From Butyrivibrio hungatei (lineage in GTDB: Bacteria > Bacillota > Clostridia > Lachnospirales > Lachnospiraceae), in NCBI RefSeq assembly GCF_900101605.1, contig NZ_FMUR01000022.1:1-56143 (forward strand): 56,143 nucleotides of DNA, given 5' to 3'. The position numbers and the translations under genes were made by a program. Below, piece by piece: positions 15,707-25,871 of the stretch. The notes under the pieces were generated by a model. The model ran no database searches. It was not told the DNA's origin and saw only the letters and a list, made by a program, of their open reading frames with translations. Numbering within the stretch: position 1 is the stretch's first letter; every line of letters begins with the position of its first letter.

Positions 15707-17800
15707 TCATTCAAAGCTAATGAAGTTGTCAGCCCAGAATCCTTCCGCCGATCTGGGTGAAGTACTGTCATAGCGCAGGATAATGCCTGATTTTCTCGAT
15801 ACCGTGACCGTAAGTATGCCGTCTTTCACCCTTACATCTACCGCATTATCTATAAATCCCATTCCGTCGGTAAGCATGATCTGCGTAAGAAGCGCATCCT
15901 TCGGAATTCCTATTGGCATAACATCTATTTCTTTTGTAACTTCATAGTCATTGTTGTTGATCACCACAACAGATGCCGCTGTTCTGTTAAAACGCCCATA
16001 TGCAAGGAAATTAAAGTCTGCATACAGTTCCCTTATCGAGCCTTCTGAGAATTCCTTGTGTTTCTTGTGAATTTTTATCATCTTCTTATGATATTCAAGC
16101 ATCTCAAGGTCTTCGTTGCCCCACGGATAAGTTCTCCTGTTGTCCGGATCCGTAAATCCGCAAAGCCCTACCTCGTCGCCATAATAGATCGTCGGTGCGC
16201 CGGGCCATGTCATCTGGATCATAACCGCTTCCCTCATCACGGGCTTACTTATTCCGGTATTTGCGGACGACGCCATAAGCGTACTGCTCCTTCCGACCTT
16301 CTGACTGGTCCTTGTAAGAAATCTCGAATGATCGTGATTAGACAGCTCATTCATTGCCGTATACAGGGAAGGCATGGTGAAATTCTCACCGCCTATATAT
16401 AACATTGTGTCAAAAAACTCTCTGGCGTTCCCTATACGGGTCGGCTTAAACTCGTCGCTGTGCTTATCCATTCCTGTAAGAAACCACGTTACAGGCTCCA
16501 TGAAAGCATCATAGTTCATGACCGTATCCCATTCATCGCCCCTCAGCCAGCTTGCTGCGGGGCCGTACTGTTCAGCAAGGATTATCGCCTTGGGATTGGC
16601 CTTTTTTACCTCTTCCCTGAATCTTTTCCAGAAATAATGGTTATATTCCTGCGAATGTCCAAGATCAGCCGCAACGTCAAGTCTCCAACCGTCTGCATTA
16701 TACGGAGGTGATACCCACTTTCTTCCGATACTTAATATGTATTCTTCAAGCTTCTTGGAACCCTCGTAATTTAGCTTGGGAAGCGTATCATATCCCCACC
16801 AGCCATCATAATGCGGATTATAAGGCCACGCATCGCCCGTAAACGCAAAGAAATCGTGATACGGACTGTCCTTGGAAACATAGGCTCCGGGTTCATAGCC
16901 TTTACTGTTTTCGTAGATGCGCTCTCTGTCCATCCACTTATTAAAAGATCCGCAGTGATTGAATACACCGTCCAATATAACCTTGATTCCTCGCTTATGC
17001 GCTTCGCTTACAAGCTCCGCAAATAACTTATCGCTTGCTTCAAGGTTTCTAAGATCGGTGACGCGCTTGATATATTTGGTTGCTTTCTTGTTATCGTGCT
17101 CATTATTTCCAAGCACGCTTCCGCCATCATCGACAATCTTGCCAAAATGAGGATCGATATGATCATAGTCCTGGGTATCATACTTGTGACAGGAAGGCGA
17201 TACAAACAAGGGGTTAAAATAGATTGCATCTATCCCAAGGTCCTTTAGATAATCAAGCTTATCCATTACGCCCTTAAGATCGCCGCCATAGAATTCTCCG
17301 AAATCGTACTGCGGATCGGGATACTTTCCCCAATCCTCTACCTTCTGTACGTGTCTTCCGTAATAAGAATATTCACCGGAGACAACGTCATTATCCTTGT
17401 CTCCGTTACAGAATCTTTCCACGAATATCTGATATATCACCGCGCCCTTGGCCCACTTGGGCGTTGACAGACCGGGATATATCTTGAAATTCATACTCTC
17501 CATTATATTGGTAACGGCACCTCTCTTATCATAGTAAAAAAAGCTGCCGTCCAATCCTTCAATTTCAAAATAATAACTCGCAGGCTCTTCTCCTGCATTT
17601 ACGGATGCATCGTAATAGTCAAACTCTCCCGATGTCTCCGAACATGTCATGGGATGCCTTTCGCCTTTCCACACGAGAATAATTTCAGATGCCTCAGCCC
17701 TCCTGCACCTGAATCTTATATCTACCTTTCTGTTTTTGTCCGGTTCCGCAGGCCTTAGGTAGTCTAAGGTCATATCGTGGAAAAACGCTCTCTCATTCAT
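15707..17800 (-). CDS. GH13 alpha-amylase-family enzyme (neopullulanase/cyclomaltodextrinase type)
   Basis: 697 residues from ATG 17800. Longer readings from 17821 or 17920 are disfavoured: the terminator of ftsH sits at 17861-17883. An N-terminal CBM34-like sandwich (about 1-115) is followed by the (beta/alpha)8 barrel with region I DGVFNHCG, region II GWRLDVAADL (Asp nucleophile), region III ILAEQYG (Glu acid/base) and region IV NELSNHDHSRF, and a C-terminal beta domain. This layout matches subfamily 20 enzymes that hydrolyse cyclodextrins, pullulan and maltooligosaccharides. No signal peptide is present, so it acts inside the cell on imported oligosaccharides. A GGGA ribosome site is weak. 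Confidence 0.9.
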   Translation of the reverse strand: MNERAFFHDMTLDYLRPAEPDKNRKVDIRFRCRRAEASEIILVWKGERHPMTCSETSGEFDYYDASVNAGEEPASYYFEIEGLDGSFFYYDKRGAVTNIMESMNFKIYPGLSTPKWAKGAVIYQIFVERFCNGDKDNDVVSGEYSYYGRHVQKVEDWGKYPDPQYDFGEFYGGDLKGVMDKLDYLKDLGIDAIYFNPLFVSPSCHKYDTQDYDHIDPHFGKIVDDGGSVLGNNEHDNKKATKYIKRVTDLRNLEASDKLFAELVSEAHKRGIKVILDGVFNHCGSFNKWMDRERIYENSKGYEPGAYVSKDSPYHDFFAFTGDAWPYNPHYDGWWGYDTLPKLNYEGSKKLEEYILSIGRKWVSPPYNADGWRLDVAADLGHSQEYNHYFWKRFREEVKKANPKAIILAEQYGPAASWLRGDEWDTVMNYDAFMEPVTWFLTGMDKHSDEFKPTRIGNAREFFDTMLYIGGENFTMPSLYTAMNELSNHDHSRFLTRTSQKVGRSSTLMASSANTGISKPVMREAVMIQMTWPGAPTIYYGDEVGLCGFTDPDNRRTYPWGNEDLEMLEYHKKMIKIHKKHKEFSEGSIRELYADFNFLAYGRFNRTAASVVVINNNDYEVTKEIDVMPIGIPKDALLTQIMLTDGMGFIDNAVDVRVKDGILTVTVSRKSGIILRYDSTSPRSAEGFWADNFISFE

Positions 17801-17860
17801 AAAGTCATTCCCATCGGTCATATTCGCGTAAACTAAACAATAAATATCTGCATAAAGCAA

Positions 17861-17883
17861 AAAAGACAGCATAGCTGTCTTTT
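17861..17883 (-). terminator. Terminator after ftsH
   Basis: Stem AAAAGACAGC with a 3-nt loop, perfect 10 bp, then TTGC in a T-rich run on the minus strand. It lies 164 bases after the ftsH stop and before the GH13 start. Bases 17884-18046 also hold a TATAAT (17953-17958, minus), a possible -10 for the GH13 gene without a good -35. Confidence 0.75.
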
Positions 17884-18046
17884 CTAAGAGAAGGTATTTC
17901 TTTCTTATGGGGTATAGCAAAAAACTATATAATGTATTGGGGGGTTACGCATATTATACTAACACCCACCCAAACCCGCGTAAAGACTAATACTCCACAA
18001 ATTTGTCAAAAACAGCTATGAGTTTTTGTGCAATTTTCACAACGAA

Positions 18047-19906
18047 TCAGATTTCTACCGCATAATCGACATCCACGTTGTGTCCTTCGAATAATGCTTC
18101 AAATTCTTCTCTTCCGATCTTCTCCTTTTCTATGAGGAGTGCAGAACTGCTGTGCAGAATATCCTCATACTTAAGAATAATCTCTTTTGCTTTTGCGTAA
18201 CACTTATCTATTATTGTCTTTACTTCTTTATCAATCTCGCCTGACATAAGCTCACTGTGCTTCTTGGAATGAGATATATCATAACCGATAAATACATCTT
18301 CTTCATTGTCATCGTAGTTTACAACACCGATGCTCTCTGACATTCCGTACTTTGTAACCATGCTTCTGGCTTCCTGTGTGGCTTTTCTGATGTCACTTGA
18401 AGCACCTGTCGTGATGTCACCAAAGATGATCTCTTCAGCGATCCTTCCTCCGAGAGATACCATGATTTCCTGAAGCATCTTATTCTTTGTAAGGAACATA
18501 TCATCATTCTCGGGAAGTGGCATTGTATAACCTGCTGCGCCAAGTCCTGTGGGAATAATAGAAATTGTATGTACAGGGCCTACATCGGGAAGAAGATGGA
18601 ACAAGATCGCATGTCCTGTCTCGTGATAAGCCGTAATCTTCTTTTCCTTCTCGGAAATAATCTTACTGTGCTTCTCGGTTCCGATTCCAACCTGCGTAAA
18701 TGCTCTGTTTATATCATCCTGAGTGATGAATTTTCTGTTGTCTATAGCTGCGTCGATAGCCGCTTCATTAAGAAGGTTCTCAAGATCAGCTCCCGTAAAT
18801 CCAGCAGTTGTCTGTGCAAGCTGCTTAAGATCGACATCACTTCCGAGTGGCTTATTATTTGCATGTACCTTAAGAATAGCCTCTCTTTCGCCGATATCAG
18901 GTCTTGTTACTGTAATCTTTCTGTCAAATCTTCCGGGTCTTAAGATAGCGGGATCGAGGATATCAACCCTGTTTGTGGCAGCCATTACGATTATTCCTTC
19001 ATTCACTCCAAAGCCGTCCATCTCGACAAGCATCTGGTTAAGTGTCTGCTCTCTCTCATCGTGTCCGCCGCCCATACCGGTACCACGGCGTCTTGCAACC
19101 GCATCAATCTCATCGATAAAGATTATGCAAGGTGCATTCTTTTTTGCCTCCATAAAAAGATCTCTTACTCTGGAAGCACCGACACCTACGAACATTTCTA
19201 CGAAGTCGGAACCTGAAATACTAAAGAAAGGAACGCCCGCTTCACCTGCAACAGCTCTTGCAAGGAGCGTCTTACCTGTTCCCGGTGCACCTTCAAGAAG
19301 AACACCCTTGGGAATTCTTGCTCCGACAGCTGTGAATTTGCCGGGGTCTTTCAGGAATTCGATTATCTCGGCAAGCTGCTCTTTTTCTTCCTTAAGTCCG
19401 GCTACGTCATCAAGCTTCACCTTATTGTCATCACCTGTGGATAACTTGGCTCTGCTCTTTCCAAAGTTCATCATTCGGCTGTTTCCGGAACTGCTTGCCT
19501 GCATATTGCTGAACATTGAGAAAACAAATACCATCACGATAAGTCCGACGATAACAGGGATTATCCCATTGATCAGAACGTTCTCCGACGGAATGTCTTT
19601 TACCTCTGTCTTAACACCATTTTCTGTACAAATGCTCTCCACTTTGGTCACATCGGTTGTATAGAACGGTACATCGTCGCTTCCATTATTGAAGCTGACT
19701 CTTACAGATCCCGTAGGTGTCTCCGCATTTGGCATGATCAATACACATGCGACCTTGCCTTCATCAAGATCACGCTCAAATTCATTCATGGAATATGTGC
19801 CCGACTGGCTTGAGATGAAACTCTTGCCATATTCAATAAATATCACACAAACAAGTAATACTACTACAAATAGAAAAATTGAGTTAAAACTTTTATTTCG
19901 GTTCAA
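18047..19906 (-). CDS. ftsH: ATP-dependent membrane zinc metalloprotease FtsH
   Basis: 619 residues starting at a TTG (19906) with AAAGGGGAAC about ten bases upstream. Two membrane helices flank a roughly 80-residue extracytoplasmic segment ([37 protein letters not shown]). The AAA domain has Walker [15 protein letters not shown], Walker [12 protein letters not shown] and the [23 protein letters not shown]. The protease domain has the zinc site HETGH plus the third ligand region. It degrades unassembled membrane proteins and short-lived regulators. It is last in the run tilS, hpt, ftsH, the order seen in B. subtilis. Confidence 0.97.
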   Translation of the reverse strand: MNRNKSFNSIFLFVVVLLVCVIFIEYGKSFISSQSGTYSMNEFERDLDEGKVACVLIMPNAETPTGSVRVSFNNGSDDVPFYTTDVTKVESICTENGVKTEVKDIPSENVLINGIIPVIVGLIVMVFVFSMFSNMQASSSGNSRMMNFGKSRAKLSTGDDNKVKLDDVAGLKEEKEQLAEIIEFLKDPGKFTAVGARIPKGVLLEGAPGTGKTLLARAVAGEAGVPFFSISGSDFVEMFVGVGASRVRDLFMEAKKNAPCIIFIDEIDAVARRRGTGMGGGHDEREQTLNQMLVEMDGFGVNEGIIVMAATNRVDILDPAILRPGRFDRKITVTRPDIGEREAILKVHANNKPLGSDVDLKQLAQTTAGFTGADLENLLNEAAIDAAIDNRKFITQDDINRAFTQVGIGTEKHSKIISEKEKKITAYHETGHAILFHLLPDVGPVHTISIIPTGLGAAGYTMPLPENDDMFLTKNKMLQEIMVSLGGRIAEEIIFGDITTGASSDIRKATQEARSMVTKYGMSESIGVVNYDDNEEDVFIGYDISHSKKHSELMSGEIDKEVKTIIDKCYAKAKEIILKYEDILHSSSALLIEKEKIGREEFEALFEGHNVDVDYAVEI

Positions 19907-19948
19907 TTGCTTATGTTCCCCTTTCGGAAGCTATTTTTATCGGCTTAA

Positions 19949-20473
19949 TCAATTAAATTCCACTACTCCGATATATGGAAGGTTACGATATCTCTGATCG
20001 TAGTCAAGTCCGTATCCTACAACAAACTCATCGGGAATCTCAAATCCCGTATAATCAACCTTTACATCTGTAACTCTGCGCTCAGGCTTATCAAGGAGTG
20101 TGCAGAGCTTAATGCTTGCAGGCTCTCTGTCTCCGAGCATCTTGATAAGATATGACAGTGTTCTTCCCGAATCAACAATATCCTCTACTATAATAACATG
20201 TCTGTCCTTAAGAGGCTCATCGAGATCCTTTACGATCTTAACCACACCGCTTGACTTGGTTGAACTTCCATAACTTGATGCTGACATAAAATCCATCGTA
20301 ACAGGAACTGTGATACGCTTTGCAAGCTCACACATAAAGAACACGCCGCCCTTTAAAACACATACAAGGTGCACTGTCTCACCTTCATAATCCCTGCTTA
20401 TTGCTTCTCCTAGCTCCTTTATCCTCTTGTCAACTTCATCTTCTGTCAATAAAACGCGAACTGATTCAGCCAC
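19949..20473 (-). CDS. hpt: Hypoxanthine phosphoribosyltransferase
   Basis: 174 residues from a GTG at 20473, which overlaps the tilS stop (GTGGCTGA). This start has GGAGG eight bases upstream; the ATG at 20488 would include that site in the coding region. The PRPP-binding motif VIIVEDIVDSGRTL and the base-binding segment DEFVVGYGLDYDQRYRNLPY are intact. It salvages hypoxanthine and guanine to IMP and GMP. The overlap suggests translational coupling to tilS, as is common for this pair in Firmicutes. Confidence 0.95.
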   Translation of the reverse strand: MAESVRVLLTEDEVDKRIKELGEAISRDYEGETVHLVCVLKGGVFFMCELAKRITVPVTMDFMSASSYGSSTKSSGVVKIVKDLDEPLKDRHVIIVEDIVDSGRTLSYLIKMLGDREPASIKLCTLLDKPERRVTDVKVDYTGFEIPDEFVVGYGLDYDQRYRNLPYIGVVEFN

Positions 20474-21890
20474 CGTTCTTTCCTCCATCCAAAAAATTTA
20501 TAGCCAAAATACTTTTTGTATCTTCACTCACCTTGATATCGGCACTTATTCTGTATCCGGGGACCCACAAAACCTTGTCTCCGTCAGCCATTACATAGAT
20601 ACTGTCTCTTCTGTCTATCGGAATTTTGGCATCTGTCATAAACTTCGACAATTTCTTCTTATGAATGCCGCTTTCCATCTCTATAAATATATAATCATCG
20701 GGTCTTCTGCATCTAAAGACAGCTGTTTGTATTCTATCACAATCAAACCATTTAGTATACGTACCGCGCGGAATACTTGCACCTTTTACATACTCTCTGA
20801 CGCTGGCTTCCATCCTTCCGATTCCCGGAATGTCATCGCTGACTTTACCATCTTTTTTTACACGGTCAAAAAAATCTATCACTAGCGTTTTATCAAGAAT
20901 CTCTGCCTCTTTTTTCGAAAGCGTAAGCTCGTCATATTCACGCTTTGCGATAAGTCCGTACGGAAGATCCACACTCGCCGTTCCGCTCTCCGATCCCATG
21001 ATATCCGCTACGGCGTCCACGTGACTTGCCGTAATGTCCTTCCTGTTTGGCGTCAGCAGCTCAAAGCACTTTAAGATCACATTTTTTTGTATAAAAAGAT
21101 CTCCGCTCTTAAGTTTCTTTAATTCTATTTTGACACTTTTTCCGTCATAGGTACACGCCTTGTCAAAAAATTCTCCCGTGACCTTACTTATAAAGTCGTC
21201 AGCGAGAGCAAAATCGGCCGCCGCCCTGCACAGATGCTTTACAGCCTCTGCATTTATATTCTCGGTCATATAAGGAATAAGCTCGTTTCTGACCTTGTTC
21301 CTCGTATGAATATTCTCATCATTGGTGGCATCATGGCAAAAAGATATTCCCTCATCCCCAAGATACTCCTCAATTTCCTGTCTCGTGACACACAAAAGAG
21401 GTCTTATAACATTATCTCTTACGGGACGTATGGCGCCTGCGCCGTGAAGCCCGGTTCCTCTAAGGAGATTTAAAAGAAGTGTCTCCGCAACATCGTTTCT
21501 GTGATGTGCGACCGCGATCTTTGCAGCACCCTCTTTTTCCGCGATCGTGCGAAATGCCTTGTACCTTACATTTCTTCCCGCTTCCTCTTCGGTGAGTTTA
21601 TTTTCTCTTGCGATTCCCGGGACATCCTCTTCCACCAGATAATATCTAATATTTCTTTCCTCACAGAATCTACGGGTAAAATCAGCATCTTCTCCCGCTT
21701 CTTCCCTGATGCCGTGATTTACATGAACCGCGACAAGCTCTGTGCCAAGAAGCTCTTTTAACTTATACAAGACCAGCAAAAGCGCAACAGAATCCGCTCC
21801 ACCAGAAAATCCCACAAGGATCTTGTCTCCGGAAACTGCCATTTTATTGGCTCTTATATAATTAAGCACGGTGTTTTCAAATCTGTTCAT
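20466..21890 (-). CDS. tilS: tRNA(Ile)-lysidine synthetase TilS
   Basis: 474 residues. The N-terminal PP-loop ATPase has VGFSGGADSVALLL and the conserved HVNHGIREEAGEDADF and AHHRNDVAETLLLNLLRGTG; a C-terminal TilS domain follows (about 380-470). It converts C34 of the CAU-anticodon isoleucine tRNA to lysidine, an essential step for AUA decoding. The ATG at 21890 has no recognisable Shine-Dalgarno: the preceding 15 bases are the T-run of a terminator-like hairpin (21905-21940). A downstream in-frame ATG is possible but would shorten the conserved N-terminus. Confidence 0.95.
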   Translation of the reverse strand: MNRFENTVLNYIRANKMAVSGDKILVGFSGGADSVALLLVLYKLKELLGTELVAVHVNHGIREEAGEDADFTRRFCEERNIRYYLVEEDVPGIARENKLTEEEAGRNVRYKAFRTIAEKEGAAKIAVAHHRNDVAETLLLNLLRGTGLHGAGAIRPVRDNVIRPLLCVTRQEIEEYLGDEGISFCHDATNDENIHTRNKVRNELIPYMTENINAEAVKHLCRAAADFALADDFISKVTGEFFDKACTYDGKSVKIELKKLKSGDLFIQKNVILKCFELLTPNRKDITASHVDAVADIMGSESGTASVDLPYGLIAKREYDELTLSKKEAEILDKTLVIDFFDRVKKDGKVSDDIPGIGRMEASVREYVKGASIPRGTYTKWFDCDRIQTAVFRCRRPDDYIFIEMESGIHKKKLSKFMTDAKIPIDRRDSIYVMADGDKVLWVPGYRISADIKVSEDTKSILAINFLDGGKNGG

Positions 21891-21904
21891 ATTAAAAAAT
21901 TAAA

Positions 21905-21940
21905 GCGCAGACCTATACGTCCCCGTATCATTGTCTGCGC
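21905..21940 (-). terminator. Terminator-like hairpin directly before tilS
   Basis: GCGCAGAC pairs with GTCTGCGC; inside, ATACG pairs with CGTAT around GGGGA. On the minus strand it is followed by TTTAATTTTTT and then, within five bases, the tilS ATG. It lies between divIC and tilS and could terminate the upstream operon or attenuate tilS. Confidence 0.65.
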
Positions 21941-21964
21941 TGTGCTCCGCAAAATAATGGCAAA

Positions 21965-22276
21965 TTATCTATCCTCAATTTTAAATACAATCTCACCGGG
22001 ATAAACCAGTCCAAGTTTATCCTTAGCGGTTTCTTCTATATATTTTCGTGTCTGCGTATATCTTTCAAATTCGGCTATTTCCTTGCCTCTCGCAACTTCG
22101 GCATCAATCTGGGCATTGAGGTAAGCTTCCTTCTCCTCATACTCATTAACCTTCTCAAAAAGACTGATGCTCTTTATGGATACAACAGTCGCAAGGATTA
22201 TAACCACACACGATGCGAGCGCAATGCCCGCTTTATTTTGAAAACTACGCCTCTTGTAGCGTGCTTTTGTCGCCAT
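21965..22276 (-). CDS. Septum formation initiator (DivIC/FtsB family)
   Basis: 103 residues from ATG 22276 (AGAGG six bases upstream; the longer TTG reading lacks a site). A basic cytoplasmic N-terminus (MATKARYKRRSFQNKAG) is followed by one membrane helix (IALASCVVIILATVVSI), a coiled coil (EKVNEYEEKEAYLNAQIDAE) and the family's C-terminal ending AKDKLGLVYPGEIVFK. This matches bitopic divisome proteins that pair with FtsL/DivIB. Its position between rqcP and tilS is the same as B. subtilis divIC, so divIC is the most likely orthologue. Confidence 0.88.
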   Translation of the reverse strand: MATKARYKRRSFQNKAGIALASCVVIILATVVSIKSISLFEKVNEYEEKEAYLNAQIDAEVARGKEIAEFERYTQTRKYIEETAKDKLGLVYPGEIVFKIEDR

Positions 22277-22335
22277 AACGTACCTCTTCAAATGCTTTTA
22301 TATATTATTATTTTAATACATGCCATAAAAGCATG

Positions 22336-22575
22336 TCAAATGTAGCGATAGAGCTCTGTCACGTCTTCTTTATGTATTGTTTCACGCACATCAAGCACTT
22401 CTACATTTACATCTTTATTACCAAATCCGATGGTTATTTTATCTCCGACCTTTACGTCTGTTGATGCCTTTGCAGGTCTTCCGTTTATCTGAACCCTTCC
22501 TGCATCGCAGGCTTCATTGGCAACCGTACGTCTTTTTATCAGTCTTGTTACTTTCAAATACTTATCTAATCTCAT
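22336..22575 (-). CDS. rqcP: S4-domain RNA-binding protein RqcP (YabO)
   Basis: 79 residues, essentially a single S4 domain: MRLDKYLKVTRLIKRRTVAN, EACDAGRVQINGRPAKASTD, VKVGDKITIGFG. This is the size and sequence type of YabO/RqcP, which stabilises the P-site tRNA during alanine tailing by RqcH on obstructed 50S subunits. It directly follows the PEGA protein gene (the ATG adjoins the preceding stop) and precedes divIC, as in B. subtilis. The RQC-related YlmH-like protein is also in the window (43866-44678). Confidence 0.88.
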   Translation of the reverse strand: MRLDKYLKVTRLIKRRTVANEACDAGRVQINGRPAKASTDVKVGDKITIGFGNKDVNVEVLDVRETIHKEDVTELYRYI

Positions 22576-24411
22576 TTATTCCTCTCCTGATGCAGTGTTT
22601 GCCGCATCGCTTTTGTCTTTGTTTTTCTCGGCTTCTTCTTTGTCGTCGCCGTCCTCTTTTTTGTCTTTATTGTTTTTATTTACTGAGTTTTCCTTATCGG
22701 AAGTCGTTGTCACGTCTTCTTTTGTCGAACTCTTGGCTGCCGCTTCCGCCGTTGATTTTTTAGACGAACTGTCATCTTCCTCGGAAGAAGCTGTGCTTGC
22801 ATAGTGAGCGGTTGCCGTCGTTCTCTCTGTTGCCGCGGAAGTATCCGACTTTCCCGATGAAGAAGAACCGTCCTTTGAAACTGCATCATGTGTTGTTAAA
22901 CCGGATGCGGAATCAGCCGGCTTCTCAACCGTTTTTTCAGTCGAAGCAGCTACGGGACTCTCCTCTTCCTTGTGCTTAGTCTCCGTTTCCTTCTTAACTT
23001 CCGTCATTTCGCCCAGATTATATGATACATCCGACTCATCAGTATCAATGCTCACTCGAAGACTCTTGGTAATATAGCCGTTTTTCCTAAGTGTTATCTC
23101 ATGATTTCCCGAAATCTTTTTAAGGCTTGTCGGAACCACCCCTATATAATTTCCATCAAAAAACATCTCGGCTCCCACAGGTTCATCCACATAGATCTTG
23201 TAACCTTCGATAACCTTATTCTTCTGTTTTTTCACCTTATCCTTGTCGGTTATGCTTGAAGCCGACGTTGCGGCAGAACTCTTTCCGGGAAGTGTTGCAA
23301 CGGAAACAGCGCTCGATGATTTATTTGTCTTTTCATGCGATGAAGCGAACGAAGAACTGTCTGACAACGAGCTTGAGGATGAGTCTGCATCATCGGATTC
23401 GGGCTCAAGTTCTATCTTCACCACAGACTTAGGCGTACCTACCTTGAGATACTTGTTCTGTGTGATATAGCCTTCGGCCATTACTTTAAGATTGTGATAA
23501 CCGTAGCTTACAGACTTTGATGTGTCGGCAAAAACCTGCTCTCCGTCAATATAGATCTCGGCGTCTGCAGGAGTAACCTCAAATGATACAAGTCCCTCTT
23601 TTGGCTTAGTTACCCTGACATTTCTCGTATCGATAACAGTTTCTTCATTTCTGTTTATGCTGACATTTGTTTTATACTCAGCTCCGTTTCCTATAATCTG
23701 CAGGGTATAGTCACCCTCGGGTGCACTTAAGAGCATATTGGGAGAAATCTTGTATATAACGTCATTATCAAGCTCTAGCCAGGCTCCGACAAGGCTGTGA
23801 TTGTCGACAGTATCGGAGGACAGGCTGACATAGCCGTGTCCGCTTGTAACAACAACGCTGTATACCTCTTTTCCTATTCCATAGGCTTTAATATTGTCGG
23901 TCGTGAGTACATTTTCCGCTATAGCAGGCTCCCCGTCCGCAAGTATCAGTGTTCTTGAGTCAAGTTTGTATGTCTCGCCCTGTATCTTTGCCGTTCCGTC
24001 GCCCCTTACAAGCTCGTGACTGCGCGTATTGTCAATAGTCCACGCTTCATCCGATACCTTGAGCGAAGTAATATGCTTGCTGCTCTTAAGGAAATTGACG
24101 TCAACAATCTGACCTTCTTCAAGGAGTCTTGCCGACATCGGCGTTCCTCTTAAGTCGTACATCATGCTTGTATTGTCATAACTAAGAGTATACGTCTTTC
24201 CTGTGGAATGATTTCTGAATCTGATTGTCTTATTTTCCGAATCTATCGAACGAACCGACGCGGTATCTGATGAATCGTATTTACCGATAAGTGATATGCT
24301 TTTCTTTTCACTTTTTGCGGCAGCGCTTATGTTTACACTGTATACGCAGGCAAAAACCGCCGCAAGAAATACTGCCGCAAGCGCTCTTGCAGATTTCGCA
24401 AATTTTCCCAT
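22576..24411 (-). CDS. Secreted PEGA-domain protein with a long Ser/Thr/Lys/Glu-rich tail
   Basis: 611 residues from ATG 24411 (GAGGGG six bases upstream). A signal peptide covers about 1-33 (ALAAVFLAAVFACVYS, SAAAKS). Residues about 40-275 form repeated beta-rich segments. Two PEGA domains follow: FEVTPADAEIYIDGEQVF with YHNLKVMAEGY, and KIYVDEPVGAEMFFDGNYIG with HEITLRKNGYI. Low-complexity linkers separate and follow them, and the last 130 residues are almost wholly S, T, A, E, D and K, ending KDKSDAANTASGEE without a sorting signal. PEGA proteins are surface proteins of unclear role. It is inserted between cca and rqcP. Confidence 0.8.
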   Translation of the reverse strand: MGKFAKSARALAAVFLAAVFACVYSVNISAAAKSEKKSISLIGKYDSSDTASVRSIDSENKTIRFRNHSTGKTYTLSYDNTSMMYDLRGTPMSARLLEEGQIVDVNFLKSSKHITSLKVSDEAWTIDNTRSHELVRGDGTAKIQGETYKLDSRTLILADGEPAIAENVLTTDNIKAYGIGKEVYSVVVTSGHGYVSLSSDTVDNHSLVGAWLELDNDVIYKISPNMLLSAPEGDYTLQIIGNGAEYKTNVSINRNEETVIDTRNVRVTKPKEGLVSFEVTPADAEIYIDGEQVFADTSKSVSYGYHNLKVMAEGYITQNKYLKVGTPKSVVKIELEPESDDADSSSSSLSDSSSFASSHEKTNKSSSAVSVATLPGKSSAATSASSITDKDKVKKQKNKVIEGYKIYVDEPVGAEMFFDGNYIGVVPTSLKKISGNHEITLRKNGYITKSLRVSIDTDESDVSYNLGEMTEVKKETETKHKEEESPVAASTEKTVEKPADSASGLTTHDAVSKDGSSSSGKSDTSAATERTTATAHYASTASSEEDDSSSKKSTAEAAAKSSTKEDVTTTSDKENSVNKNNKDKKEDGDDKEEAEKNKDKSDAANTASGEE

Positions 24412-24421
24412 GTTCATCCCC

Positions 24422-25771
24422 TCATACATGATCTTTTGGAAAAAAACTTTTTAACTGCTCAGGATCGAGCAAATATTCTTTGGTATTGTGTGAAGGCTCG
24501 TCAATGACATCATCAAGCATAGCTCCGAGCACCTCTCCTATCTGCTTTCCGGGAGATACTCCCAGTTCGATAAGGTCTTTGCCGTTGACCGCGAGCTTCT
24601 TAAGGCTCACGCACTCGCCTTCTTTTTTTACATTCTCATAAAGAGCTCTCGATTCCTCTATGTTCCTTAGCTTCTCTTCGCGGAAATAATCGCTCTGAGC
24701 CATTGTATCCGCATATTTCACGTCAAGAAGAAAAGAAAACTCATCTTCTCCTACCCTTTTCATTACTCTGCGCACGTTCTTAGAAGTGGCGGGAAACCTG
24801 TCATCATGGTACTTGATCAGGTTACATACTCTGTCCATGGTATTTCTGTCAAACTTAAGACGTCTGAAAATATCATGTGCCATCTTCGCCCCAAGCTGAG
24901 CATGGCCTTGGAAATGATTGATACCTTCATCATCCGTCGTTATCGTCAAAGGCTTGGCTATATCATGCAATAACATTGTAAGCCTCAAAACCTTATCGTT
25001 TCTAACATATCCGAGCGACTTGATGATATGTTCTCCGACGCTGTACATATGATGTGGATTGGACTGCTCTGTTTCCATACATGCATCAAATTCGGGAAGT
25101 ATCACCTTAGTGATCCCAAGCTCATACATTTCTTTCGCTTTTTCCGGATGGTCGGAAACAAGAAGCTTTACAAGCTCCGTCTGAATCCTCTCGGCACTTA
25201 TCTTGGAAAGCGTAGACGCAAGTTCGCGGATCGCTTCTTTTGTCTTTTCTTCTATCTCATAATCAAGCTGAGCTGAAAATCTTACTGCTCTCATGATGCG
25301 AAGTGCATCTTCCGAAAATCTCTCTGTAGGCTCTCCAACGCACCTTATAAGCTTATTCTCAAGATCCTCGATTCCTCCGAACCTGTCTATAAGCCCTTCT
25401 TCCTCGTTGTAGGCCATCGCATTTATGGTAAAATCGCGGCGTCTCATATCCTCAGTAAGACTTTTTGTAAATGTCACTTCACTGGGATGTCTGCTATCTT
25501 CGTACTTTCCGTCAATTCTGTACGTTGTAACTTCATATCCTTCTTTATCCATCAAAACGGTGACCGTTCCGTGCTCAATTCCCGTATCGACCGTTCGTTT
25601 AAAAAGCTTTTTTATATCCTCGGGCAAAGCATTTGTCGTTATGTCCCAGTCTCCCGGTTCTCTTGAAAGAAGTGCATCTCTTACGCACCCTCCGACCACA
25701 TATGCTTCAAAACCAGCTTTATGCATGGTATCCAATATCTTTTTTGCATTTTCCGGTAATTTAATAATCAT
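24422..25771 (-). CDS. cca: CCA tRNA nucleotidyltransferase (HD type)
   Basis: 449 residues from ATG 25771. The nucleotidyltransferase head has GGCVRDALLSREPGDWDIT, RRDFTINAMAYNEE and RFSEDALRIMRAVRF. A C-terminal HD domain has LHDIAKPLT and a second histidine in HFQGHAQLGAKM. It adds or repairs the 3' CCA; the window's tRNA-Pro does not encode CCA, so this activity is needed. The start has no clean Shine-Dalgarno (GAAGGT touches the ATG), so translation may be leader-poor or begin at TTG 25789. It is divergent from the GGDEF pair and heads the minus-strand run down to divIC. Confidence 0.93.
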   Translation of the reverse strand: MIIKLPENAKKILDTMHKAGFEAYVVGGCVRDALLSREPGDWDITTNALPEDIKKLFKRTVDTGIEHGTVTVLMDKEGYEVTTYRIDGKYEDSRHPSEVTFTKSLTEDMRRRDFTINAMAYNEEEGLIDRFGGIEDLENKLIRCVGEPTERFSEDALRIMRAVRFSAQLDYEIEEKTKEAIRELASTLSKISAERIQTELVKLLVSDHPEKAKEMYELGITKVILPEFDACMETEQSNPHHMYSVGEHIIKSLGYVRNDKVLRLTMLLHDIAKPLTITTDDEGINHFQGHAQLGAKMAHDIFRRLKFDRNTMDRVCNLIKYHDDRFPATSKNVRRVMKRVGEDEFSFLLDVKYADTMAQSDYFREEKLRNIEESRALYENVKKEGECVSLKKLAVNGKDLIELGVSPGKQIGEVLGAMLDDVIDEPSHNTKEYLLDPEQLKSFFPKDHV

Positions 25772-25871
25772 ACCTTCATAATAGCCCAAAGAATATCAAA
25801 TGTGAATAATACTCTAGGAATTTTCTCAATCTCGATATATACTTAATATATGAAATTATGAGGGAATCAGA

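Noticed and set aside
17801..17920. Longer start for the GH13 enzyme
   Set aside because: The extension crosses the ftsH terminator and encodes a sequence unlike the family's N-terminus.
18723..19664. 313-codon plus-strand ORF inside ftsH
   Set aside because: Antisense shadow of the highly conserved AAA and protease domains; low-complexity composition and no ribosome site.
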